A stretch of 7,883 bases of DNA. It comes from Marinovum sp. (GTDB lineage Bacteria > Pseudomonadota > Alphaproteobacteria > Rhodobacterales > Rhodobacteraceae). Location of the stretch: NCBI GenBank assembly GCA_002711145.1, contig PAHS01000048.1:18585-26467 (forward strand), read 5' to 3'. The number at the start of each line of letters is the position of its first letter. Within the stretch, counting starts at the first letter, position 1. The position numbers and the translations under genes are program-made. Shown here one piece after another: positions 1 through 5,883 of this stretch. The notes below the pieces were generated by a model that saw only the letters and a list, made by a program, of their open reading frames with translations, made no database searches and was not told the DNA's origin.

Positions 1-1463
1 TTGAAATAAATAACTTTTATACCCTAACCGTCTATGAAAAAGGCGCTGAACTAATTGGCATGCTAAAATTATTAGTTGGTGAAAATGATTACTATTCCGC
101 ACTTGAGTTATACTTTGACCGGCATGATGGTCAGGCTGCAACCATTGAAGACTGGATCAAAGTATTTGAGGATGTGACCAATCGAAACCTTAATCAGTTT
201 AAGCTATGGTATTCGCAATCTGGAACACCCAAGGTGAAGGTAAATGAACGATATGGCAAAAATGCACTCAGTCTAGATTTCGAGCAGGTCTCTACCAGTG
301 AACGCGAAGCAATTTTAGAGCCAATGGTTATTCCAATATCAATAGGCCTCCTGGATGAAAATGGAAAAGATTTAATCGAAACAAAGGTGTTTGAACTAAA
401 TAAAACCAAGGATACAATTACATTCAAAGGGATAAACAAAAAACCTACAGTATCTCTTCTTAGGAATTTCTCAGCACCAATAATAATAGAGCGTGAAATC
501 ACAGAAAAAGACAGATTAACTCTGCTTAAAAAAGACAGTGATGCATACAACCGGTGGGATGCTGCCCAGCACCTAATGTTTACTAGCTTTGAGAACCTTG
601 CGATTGAAAAACAGGAGCCAAACGATGATATAATCGGCGCCTTTTGTGATATCATGCAAGATCAAAAGTTAATGCCAGCTTTTCGTGCACAATTGCTTTC
701 ACAACCTTCGGTTGCAGAAATTATCACCTATTTTTTTGAGAAAGGTTTATCTACAGATCCTGAAAAAATTTATGGCGCAAAAAAAATATTTACCCAAAAA
801 TTGGCGGAAAGGTCTAATCCATTCTTGGAGCAATTATTTCATTCTCTGGCTCAAAATTTCGAATATGAACCATCTGCAAACCAGGTGGGGGAACGCTCAT
901 TTAAGAATATATTGCTGGGTATTCTTACGAAATTAGATAATGGAGAAACTGCTCAAAAACAGTTTTTTGGCGCAGACAATATGACAGATGAAGTTGCAGC
1001 ATTAAGTGTGCTCATTCAGAATGATATTGCCACAACGGAAATCGAGAAATTTTATGACAAATGGTCGGATGATCGGCTGGTCATTGATAAGTGGTTTATG
1101 CTGCAATCCTCATTAAGTCAGCCCAGTAAGGCATTAAAAACTACAAAAATGTTAACGAAACACTCTGACTTTAACGAAAAAAACCCAAATCGGTTCCGAG
1201 CAACGATTGGTGGATTTACTCAAAACTTGGCGGCATTCCATATGAAAGGTGGAGAGGGCTACAAATTTGTTGCTGATTGGATTAGAAAAATTGATAGCTT
1301 AAATCCACAACTGGCGGCAAGAACCTGCACAGCGTTTCAGAACTGGAAGCAATTTGATAGCTTGCGTCAGGACGAGATTTCAGCCGTGCTTACAAAGCTT
1401 CTTAAAGTCAATACGCTTAGCAATGATACAAACGAAATGATCTCACGGATGCTCAATAAATAA
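1..1463 (+). CDS. pepN: Aminopeptidase N (peptidase family M1), C-terminal part, 5' end cut by the window edge
   Basis: This zinc metallopeptidase removes N-terminal residues from peptides in the cytoplasm. The reading frame is already open at the left edge: the first whole codon is at base 3 and 486 codons precede the TAA. The ATG at base 60 is therefore internal, not the start. The first visible residues include the stretch TVYEKGAE; its Tyr (bases 33-35) corresponds to the transition-state-stabilising Tyr381 of E. coli PepN. The zinc site HEXXH plus Glu lies upstream, outside the window. Family hallmarks downstream include YFDRHDG, WYSQSGTP, RWDAAQ, ADNMTDE and DKWF, followed by the helical C-terminal domain. 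The visible length after the Tyr is close to that of the E. coli enzyme, so the 3' end looks complete and undamaged. No other gene overlaps it, and gatB follows after 122 nt. Identification rests on motif recall, not on an alignment. Confidence 0.95.
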   Translation, partial: EINNFYTLTVYEKGAELIGMLKLLVGENDYYSALELYFDRHDGQAATIEDWIKVFEDVTNRNLNQFKLWYSQSGTPKVKVNERYGKNALSLDFEQVSTSEREAILEPMVIPISIGLLDENGKDLIETKVFELNKTKDTITFKGINKKPTVSLLRNFSAPIIIEREITEKDRLTLLKKDSDAYNRWDAAQHLMFTSFENLAIEKQEPNDDIIGAFCDIMQDQKLMPAFRAQLLSQPSVAEIITYFFEKGLSTDPEKIYGAKKIFTQKLAERSNPFLEQLFHSLAQNFEYEPSANQVGERSFKNILLGILTKLDNGETAQKQFFGADNMTDEVAALSVLIQNDIATTEIEKFYDKWSDDRLVIDKWFMLQSSLSQPSKALKTTKMLTKHSDFNEKNPNRFRATIGGFTQNLAAFHMKGGEGYKFVADWIRKIDSLNPQLAARTCTAFQNWKQFDSLRQDEISAVLTKLLKVNTLSNDTNEMISRMLNK

Positions 1464-1533
1464 TTTGTAATGATTATTTACACGCGTCAGAAAATCATCC
1501 AGTTTTATAAAAATTCCCGTTAATCTAGATTGC

Positions 1534-1549
1534 AACATTTCTAAATGTT
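1534..1549. repeat. 16-bp inverted repeat upstream of gatB
   Basis: Two perfect 7-bp arms, AACATTT and AAATGTT, are separated by only 2 nt, inside the 122-nt gap between pepN and gatB. The spacing is too tight for a stable RNA hairpin, so a site for a dimeric DNA-binding protein is more natural. A weak -35-like TTGCAA (1530-1535) overlaps the left arm, but no convincing -10 follows at the right distance. The rest of the gap (1464-1585) shows no clear terminator for pepN. It holds an AT-rich 10-bp palindrome TTTTATAAAA and the ribosome binding site of gatB. The functional meaning is inferred only. Confidence 0.4.
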
Positions 1550-1585
1550 AGTTAATGACTTGGTGAGTAAAATTGGAAAAAGTAG

Positions 1586-3103
1586 ATGCTGGACATAAAC
1601 TATACATCTCCCAAACCAACAATCATACCAGGCGCAAAACATGATTGGGAGTTAGTTATTGGCATGGAAGTTCATGCGCAAGTTTCGTCAAAGTCGAAAT
1701 TATTTTCAGGTGCATCCACCCAGTTTGGGAATGAACCAAATTCAAATGTGTCATTTGTTGATGCTGCGATGCCAGGGATGCTACCGGTAATCAACGAATA
1801 CTGCGTCGAGCAGGCAGTTCGAACTGGCCTGGGCTTGAAAGCAAAAATAAATCTTTGGAGTGCATTTGATCGAAAAAATTATTTTTATCCCGATCTCCCT
1901 CAGGGATATCAGATTAGCCAATTATACCACCCAATCGTGGGAGAAGGTGAGGTTATTGTAAATATTGAGCCCGGGGTTGCAAGAAGAGTTAGGATCGAGC
2001 GCATTCATATGGAGCAAGACGCTGGAAAATCGATCCATGATATGGATCCGGATATGTCTTTTGTAGATCTAAATCGAACCGGAGTATGTCTGATGGAGAT
2101 TGTCAGCAGACCAGACATTCGTGGCCCAGAAGAAGCAGCTGCATATGTAGGTAAACTCCGTCAAATAATGCGTTATCTGGGTACTTGCGACGGTAATATG
2201 CAAAACGGAAATTTGCGAGCAGACGTAAATGTCTCTGTATGCCGTTCCGGCACTTTTGAAAAATTCATGGAGACTGGTGATTTCAGCATTTTAGGTACGC
2301 GCTGTGAGATAAAAAATATGAACTCAATGCGCTTTATTCAACAAGCCATAGAGGTTGAAGCAAGAAGGCAAATAAAAATTTTAGAAAATGGCGGAACCAT
2401 AGATCAAGAAACTCGGCTCTACGACCCTGATAAAGGTGAAACCAGATCTATGCGATCTAAAGAAGAAGCCCATGATTATCGCTATTTTCCGGATCCTGAT
2501 TTACTGCCATTGGAACTGGATCAAAGCTGGGTTGACAGTATCGCCTCTGCTTTGCCAGAACTACCTGATGATAAAAAAAATCGCTTCATTTCATCGTTTG
2601 GTCTGAGTGAATACGATGCAAGCGTTTTAACAGCGGAAGTAGAAGCTGCAAAGTATTTTGAAACAGTAACAGCCGGTCGAGACGGCAAAATGGCTGCTAA
2701 CTGGGTGATCAACGAACTGTTTGGACGCTTAAAAAAAGATGATCTAGACATCCGCAACTCTCCTGTAAGTCCAACACAACTTGGTGAGATAATAGATTTA
2801 ATTAAAAATGGCGAGATTAATGGAAAAATTGCGAAAGAGTTGTTTGAGATTGTTTATTCTGATGGGGGGAAACCATCAGAAATAGTAAACAAACGGGGAA
2901 TGAAGCAGGTCACAGACACCGGTGCCATCGAAAAAGCCGTACTAGAAATTATTAAATCAAACCCCGACCAGGTTGAAAAAGCTAAACTCAATCCGAAGTT
3001 AGTGGGGTGGTTTGTAGGCCAGGTAATGAAGGTCACAGGCGGTAAGGCAAACCCAAAAACAGTTAACGAAATTGTATTGTCGAAATTAGCTCTTCAGATT
3101 TAA
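1586..3103 (+). CDS. gatB: Aspartyl/glutamyl-tRNA(Asn/Gln) amidotransferase subunit B
   Basis: GatB is the kinase/transamidase-side subunit of GatCAB. The complex activates mischarged Glu-tRNA(Gln) and Asp-tRNA(Asn) with ATP and amidates them with ammonia supplied by GatA. The 505-residue protein starts with a short variable tail and then IGMEVHAQV (residues 25-33). The GatB family signature [18 protein letters not shown] lies at 160-177, followed by [10 protein letters not shown] and the conserved RADVNVSV. The C-terminal third is the helical and YqeY-like tRNA-binding tail, ending in [10 protein letters not shown] and KANPKTVNE. Length is slightly above the usual 475-500. The start is firm: an in-frame TAG immediately precedes the ATG, and a GGAAAAAG-type ribosome binding site sits just upstream. 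gatC and gatA, often its operon partners, are not next to it; pepN precedes it on the same strand, and the BolA gene converges on it with a 58-nt gap. Confidence 0.97.
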   Translation: MLDINYTSPKPTIIPGAKHDWELVIGMEVHAQVSSKSKLFSGASTQFGNEPNSNVSFVDAAMPGMLPVINEYCVEQAVRTGLGLKAKINLWSAFDRKNYFYPDLPQGYQISQLYHPIVGEGEVIVNIEPGVARRVRIERIHMEQDAGKSIHDMDPDMSFVDLNRTGVCLMEIVSRPDIRGPEEAAAYVGKLRQIMRYLGTCDGNMQNGNLRADVNVSVCRSGTFEKFMETGDFSILGTRCEIKNMNSMRFIQQAIEVEARRQIKILENGGTIDQETRLYDPDKGETRSMRSKEEAHDYRYFPDPDLLPLELDQSWVDSIASALPELPDDKKNRFISSFGLSEYDASVLTAEVEAAKYFETVTAGRDGKMAANWVINELFGRLKKDDLDIRNSPVSPTQLGEIIDLIKNGEINGKIAKELFEIVYSDGGKPSEIVNKRGMKQVTDTGAIEKAVLEIIKSNPDQVEKAKLNPKLVGWFVGQVMKVTGGKANPKTVNEIVLSKLALQI

Positions 3104-3161
3104 GTGTTCCAATATTTATTTCACTGCAGAATTTAGACTCATACTGCTTCTGCGTGCAGGA

Positions 3162-3422
3162 TTAGTTAGATTTTAAATCGAGGGCAAGTGCATGGATGTC
3201 ATTTAGAAGTTCGTTTCCCAGAGCCTCATGTACAGCTCTATGCCTTGCAATTCGGGACATAGACTCAAAACCCTGCCAAACAATTTTTATTTGATAATGG
3301 CTTTCGCCGCCTTCAGAAAATCCCGCATGGCCTCGATGGCTCTCACTGTCATCAATGACCGTGATTTTAGAACTTTTAAATGCGGTCTCCAACGCCAGAT
3401 TAATTCTGCCCATTTTATTCAT
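3162..3422 (-). CDS. bolA: BolA family protein
   Basis: This small (86 residues) cytoplasmic protein belongs to the BolA family. Members pair with CGFS monothiol glutaredoxins to carry or sense [2Fe-2S] clusters, and some also bind DNA. Family marks visible are DDS (24-26), SHRGHAG (28-34), the GGESHY stretch (38-43), the SRIARHR core (56-62) that precedes the recognition helix, and the C-terminal HALAL (77-81). His29, His32, His61 and His77 are the candidate cluster ligands, as known for the family. The ATG at 3422-3420 is preceded by an AGAGGT-like ribosome binding site about 11 nt away and by a closer TGGA. The gene is divergent from the J-domain gene 73 nt away and convergent with gatB. 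This position next to a J-domain gene and cobS recurs in alphaproteobacteria. Which BolA subclass it is cannot be settled by eye. Confidence 0.9.
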   Translation of the reverse strand: MNKMGRINLALETAFKSSKITVIDDSESHRGHAGFSEGGESHYQIKIVWQGFESMSRIARHRAVHEALGNELLNDIHALALDLKSN

Positions 3423-3425
3423 TTC

Positions 3426-3460
3426 CAGTAATTACCTCTTCAATTTACTTTCGATTACTG
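3426..3460. repeat. Spaced inverted repeat in the bolA / J-protein divergent region
   Basis: The 73-nt region between the two divergent start codons carries a perfect 7-bp inverted repeat: CAGTAAT at 3426-3432 and ATTACTG at 3454-3460, with 21 nt between. The right arm abuts TATGAT (3461-3466), a 5-of-6 match to a -10 box, which would give the J-protein gene a leader of about 24 nt. No good -35 stands upstream of it. The left arm overlaps the bolA ribosome-binding region. The layout could let one regulator or one hairpin affect both genes, but chance is not excluded for arms of this length. Confidence 0.35.
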
Positions 3461-3495
3461 TATGATTAGATGCTCGAGTCGAAAAGGTGTAATTT

Positions 3496-4131
3496 ATGAC
3501 TGAAAAGCCTGATCCATTTGGATTTGATATATCTGTTTCTTCAGCAAAGAAGAATAAACCGCGCACGAGGCGCGGAATGTCTGGTGAGAGTGAGACATCT
3601 AGAAGGCTATGTGACCATGAGGGGTGTGAAAACGCAGGGAAATTTCGCGCACCAAAAGCACCAGATGTTCTGGACGATTTTTTGTGGTTCTGCAAAGATC
3701 ATGTGCGTGAGTATAATCAAAAATGGAACTTTTTTCAGAACCAAACTGAAGCCGAACTAAATGCTCAAATGTCAAAAGATAAAGTTTGGGAGCGAGAGAC
3801 TAAATCATGGAGAGATCCCGAATCTAGAGCATGGGCCAGGCTTGGAATCGAAGATCCACACCAAGTCTTGGGTGAGAATGCTACAAAAAATCCTGGCCGT
3901 TCGGGAAATAATCCTGGTCACACTAGACGATTACCAGCAACAGAAAGGCGAGCAGTAGAAATACTCGAAGCAAAAGAAATCTGGTCAAAGACAGAAATTC
4001 GTAAGGCTTACAAGGCGCTGATAAAGATACTTCATCCGGATATGAATGGTGGCGATCGAAGCCAAGAAGAGCAATTACAGCAAGTAATGTGGGCATGGGA
4101 CCAAATAAAGGATAGTAGAAACTTTAAATAA
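3496..4131 (+). CDS. J-domain (DnaJ-like) co-chaperone with N-terminal Cys/His cluster, linked to cobST
   Basis: A 211-residue soluble protein. The last ~55 residues form a J domain: helix II, rich in basic residues (IRKAYKALIKIL), runs into the invariant HPD at 180-182. This loop stimulates the ATPase of Hsp70 (DnaK). Unlike DnaJ itself the J domain is C-terminal, and there is no Gly/Phe region or standard zinc-finger repeat. The N-terminal part has a basic stretch (18-26), then Cys39-x4-Cys44 and, 21 residues on, Cys66-x2-His69, a pattern that could bind a metal ion. Between them and the J domain lies a polar, Trp-containing helical segment (70-120) and a Gly/Asn/Pro-rich linker (about 126-147). 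A strong AAGGTG ribosome binding site lies 6 nt before the ATG. Similar proteins sit between bolA and cobS in other alphaproteobacteria. The client protein is not known to me; a role in folding the chelatase is inferred from location only. Confidence 0.88.
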   Translation: MTEKPDPFGFDISVSSAKKNKPRTRRGMSGESETSRRLCDHEGCENAGKFRAPKAPDVLDDFLWFCKDHVREYNQKWNFFQNQTEAELNAQMSKDKVWERETKSWRDPESRAWARLGIEDPHQVLGENATKNPGRSGNNPGHTRRLPATERRAVEILEAKEIWSKTEIRKAYKALIKILHPDMNGGDRSQEEQLQQVMWAWDQIKDSRNFK

Positions 4132-4139
4132 GTATGTTG

Positions 4140-4613
4140 TTATGCTTTCCTAAAAACTAAACTTATACCGTTTATGCAATGTCGCTTTCCGGTTGGCTCC
4201 GGACCGTCATCAAATATATGCCCCAGGTGTGAACCACAGTTGCTACAATGACACTCTATTCGCAGCATAAAGAACTTTCTATCTCTTCTTGTGCTAACGG
4301 CACCTTCAATTTCTTTGTAAAAACTAGGCCATCCAGTGCCTGAATCATACTTATACTTCGATAAATACAGCTTTTGATCACAACCTTTGCAGTGATAAAT
4401 TCCAACTTTAGAGTTGTCATTTAAGGGAGAAGTGAAAGCGCGTTCAGTGGCTTCTTCTCTTAGAACAGCAAATTCAAATGGTGTAAGTTTTTCTTTCCAT
4501 TCGTCTTTACTTAATTGAAAAGGAAATCCAGAGGCCTGATCTTTTGCTACAGAATAATTTGCGAAAATGGCTAACGTGGATAAACTTAGTTTGAGTAACA
4601 TGCGTCTGTTCAT
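4140..4613 (-). CDS. msrB: Peptide-methionine (R)-S-oxide reductase MsrB, probably exported
   Basis: MsrB reduces the R epimer of methionine sulfoxide in oxidised proteins. The 157-residue product starts with a signal-peptide-like segment: Asn-Arg-Arg-Met-Leu-Leu-Lys at 2-8, a hydrophobic stretch, and a likely cut after Ser-Val-Ala at 23. The paired arginines suggest Tat export; Sec export is also possible. The SelR domain then runs from about 35. Zinc-binding pairs are C75/C78 and C123/C126, the GTGWPSF loop is at 92-98, HLGHIFDDGP at 129-138, and the catalytic Cys146 lies in RHCINGISL. Position 93, where many MsrB proteins carry the resolving Cys (CGWPSF), is Thr. The additional Cys121 might substitute, or regeneration may not need it. 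The gene lies opposite to its neighbours, between the J-protein gene (stop codons 8 nt apart) and cobS (divergent). The first ATG gives the full signal segment and is therefore preferred. Confidence 0.95.
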   Translation of the reverse strand: MNRRMLLKLSLSTLAIFANYSVAKDQASGFPFQLSKDEWKEKLTPFEFAVLREEATERAFTSPLNDNSKVGIYHCKGCDQKLYLSKYKYDSGTGWPSFYKEIEGAVSTRRDRKFFMLRIECHCSNCGSHLGHIFDDGPEPTGKRHCINGISLVFRKA

Positions 4614-4643
4614 AAATATTCTCTTGTCTTATTTACCTTTGGT

Positions 4644-4673
4644 TTTATCTGGTTCTTCAGAGATGAATTTCAA
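4644..4673 (-). promoter_or_regulatory. Candidate sigma-70-type promoter for msrB
   Basis: Read on the minus strand, TTGAAA (4673-4668, 5 of 6 to the -35 consensus) is followed after 18 nt by GATAAA (4649-4644, 4 of 6 to the -10 consensus). The predicted start of transcription would lie near 4637, giving a leader of about 25 nt before the msrB ATG. This is a pattern match in AT-rich DNA, so chance is a real possibility. Confidence 0.3.
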
Positions 4674-4724
4674 CAACCGGCATTATGTTAAAATTTTAAA
4701 ACAGTGATCATAAAATTAGAACAT

Positions 4725-4740
4725 AAGAAAATATTTTCTT
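4725..4740. repeat. Perfect 16-bp palindrome upstream of cobS
   Basis: AAGAAAATATTTTCTT is identical to its reverse complement over all 16 bases. It sits in the 197-nt divergent region between msrB and cobS, 70 nt before the cobS ATG, and touches a -35-like element. A second, shorter palindrome TTAAAATTTTAA lies at 4688-4699. With no unpaired loop, the 16-mer suits a dimeric regulator rather than an RNA hairpin. It does not match Fur, Irr or cobalamin-riboswitch patterns that I know. The rest of the region shows no further gene. Confidence 0.45.
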
Positions 4741-4766
4741 TGCCACTCTTGAACCGCCGCTATTAT
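4740..4766 (+). promoter_or_regulatory. Weak candidate promoter for cobS
   Basis: TTGCCA (4740-4745) and TATTAT (4761-4766, 5 of 6 to the -10 consensus) are 15 nt apart, shorter than the preferred 17. An overlapping TATTAG at 4764-4769 gives a spacing of 18. Transcription would start around 4773, leaving a leader of about 38 nt. The -35 overlaps the last base of the 16-bp palindrome, which would let a bound protein block it. Support is by pattern only. Confidence 0.25.
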
Positions 4767-4778
4767 TAGTGCACCAGT

Positions 4779-4792
4779 GACTTTCATAAGTC
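4779..4792 (+). promoter_or_regulatory. Small hairpin in the cobS leader
   Basis: GACTT (4779-4783) and AAGTC (4788-4792) can pair around a 4-nt loop TCAT, ending 6 nt before the GAGGA ribosome binding site (4799-4803). It is too short and lacks the T run for a terminator; it might tune translation or mean nothing. Confidence 0.25.
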
Positions 4793-4810
4793 GAATATGA
4801 GGAAAGCATT

Positions 4811-5797
4811 ATGGCCGATGGCTCTAAAATCATAGAAAAAATTCCTACTGAAAATATTTCAGTTAGGGACGTTTTTGGTATCGACACCGATATGGTTGTG
4901 CAAGGATTTTCAGAACGTGCCTCTCGAGTTCCTATGGTGGATGAAACGTACAAATTTGATCCCGATACAACCTTAGCCATTTTAGCCGGCTTCACCCACA
5001 ACAGAAGAGTTATGATACAGGGATATCACGGAACTGGGAAATCAACTCACATTGAGCAAGTTGCCGCAAGGTTGAACTGGCCAGCAGTGAGAGTTAATTT
5101 GGACAGTCACATTAGTAGAATAGACCTCATAGGCAAGGATGCAATCAAGCTCAAAGATGGAAAACAGGTCACAGAATTTCATGAAGGTATTTTACCTTGG
5201 GCATTGCGAAATCCAGTTGCTATTGTATTTGATGAATATGACGCTGGTCGAGCAGACGTGATGTTCGTGATACAGCGCGTTTTGGAACACGATGGAAAAT
5301 TAACTTTATTAGATCAGAACGAGATTATCACTCCCCATACTAATTTCAGATTGTTTGCTACGTCAAACACCGTCGGCCTAGGCGATACCACAGGTCTTTA
5401 CCATGGAACACAGCAGATAAATCAAGCTCAGATGGATCGCTGGTCTTTGGTCGCAACTCTGAATTATTTGTCAGTGGAAGTAGAAAGCGCGATAGTTCTA
5501 TCTAAATCACCGAGTTACGATACTGACAAAGGCCAACGTATAGTGAAGCAAATGGTTACGGTAGCTGATCTGACAAGAACAGCATTCATGAACGGCGATT
5601 TATCAACGGTAATGAGTCCAAGGACAGTCATAAATTGGGCAGCTAATGCAGAGATTTTCAATGATGTTGGATATGCCTTTCGCTTAACATTTTTAAATAA
5701 ATGCGATGAACTTGAGAGGCAAATTGTAGCCGAATTTTTTCAACGTTGTTTTGACGAGGAGTTACCAGAAAGTGCTGCGAGCGTAAGCCTGGAATAG
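4811..5797 (+). CDS. cobS: Aerobic cobaltochelatase, CobS subunit (AAA+ ATPase)
   Basis: CobS is the MoxR-type AAA+ motor of the ATP-dependent CobNST chelatase. With CobN it places cobalt in hydrogenobyrinic acid a,c-diamide in the oxygen-dependent cobalamin pathway in the cytoplasm. The 328-residue protein has the usual length. Visible elements in order: SVRDVFGID (17-25), Walker [10 protein letters not shown] (71-79), the conserved [16 protein letters not shown] (96-111), Walker B AIVFDE (137-142), sensor 1 Asn186 in ATSNT, QAQMDRW with Arg210 as a possible arginine finger (205-211), and sensor 2 Arg271 in SPRT. All catalytic residues are present, so the enzyme should be active. The ATG has a GAGGA ribosome binding site 7 nt upstream. 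cobT follows on the same strand after 86 nt, and msrB is divergent. No cobalamin riboswitch is recognisable upstream. CobS resembles BchI/ChlI Mg-chelatase ATPases, but the overall motif set is CobS-like. Confidence 0.97.
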   Translation: MADGSKIIEKIPTENISVRDVFGIDTDMVVQGFSERASRVPMVDETYKFDPDTTLAILAGFTHNRRVMIQGYHGTGKSTHIEQVAARLNWPAVRVNLDSHISRIDLIGKDAIKLKDGKQVTEFHEGILPWALRNPVAIVFDEYDAGRADVMFVIQRVLEHDGKLTLLDQNEIITPHTNFRLFATSNTVGLGDTTGLYHGTQQINQAQMDRWSLVATLNYLSVEVESAIVLSKSPSYDTDKGQRIVKQMVTVADLTRTAFMNGDLSTVMSPRTVINWAANAEIFNDVGYAFRLTFLNKCDELERQIVAEFFQRCFDEELPESAASVSLE

Positions 5798-5883
5798 ATT
5801 TATATTATTATGGCTGATAAGTAGTTACCAATTGAAAACGAATTAGTTGATCCGACAAAGCTTAAACCTTTATTGAGTTTATT
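5798..5883 (+). other. cobS-cobT intercistronic spacer
   Basis: The 86 nt between the two chelatase genes hold no terminator hairpin. They contain a four-codon mini-ORF (ATG at 5810, Met-Ala-Asp-Lys, TAG at 5822), in the same frame as cobS. After that TAG the same frame stays open through the rest of the spacer and into cobT, without a recognisable product. The ribosome binding site for cobT is weak (a TTGAG-like element 6 nt before the ATG). Co-transcription of cobS and cobT is likely but not shown. Confidence 0.4.

Noticed and set aside
60..62. ATG at base 60 as the start of a short pepN-like gene
   Set aside because: The same frame is open to the left edge and encodes conserved PepN residues including the catalytic-site Tyr, so the gene is cut by the window, not truncated.
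194..655. 153-codon open frame on the minus strand inside pepN
   Set aside because: It lies wholly within the firmly identified pepN frame and its translation shows no recognisable family. It is a shadow.
775..790. Run of eight A in pepN as a frameshift or phase-variation site
   Set aside because: The pepN frame continues correctly through it with conserved motifs on both sides. Such runs are common in AT-rich coding sequence.
3124..3159. Bidirectional terminator between gatB and bolA
   Set aside because: Short matching pieces exist (GCAGAA with TTCTGC, and CTGC with GCAG), but the loop is long, the stem is weak, and no T run follows on either strand.
3432..3695. 87-codon minus-strand frame covering the bolA / J-protein gap and the start of the J-protein gene
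   Set aside because: It overlaps the start of the J-protein gene and the control region, and resembles no known protein. The J-protein gene has a good ribosome binding site and clear domain content.
4614..4810. Cobalamin riboswitch before cobS (prompted by GCCACT at 4742-4747)
   Set aside because: Only that short piece resembles the B12 box. The other conserved elements and long-range pairings are missing, and the region is too short for a full riboswitch in front of cobS.
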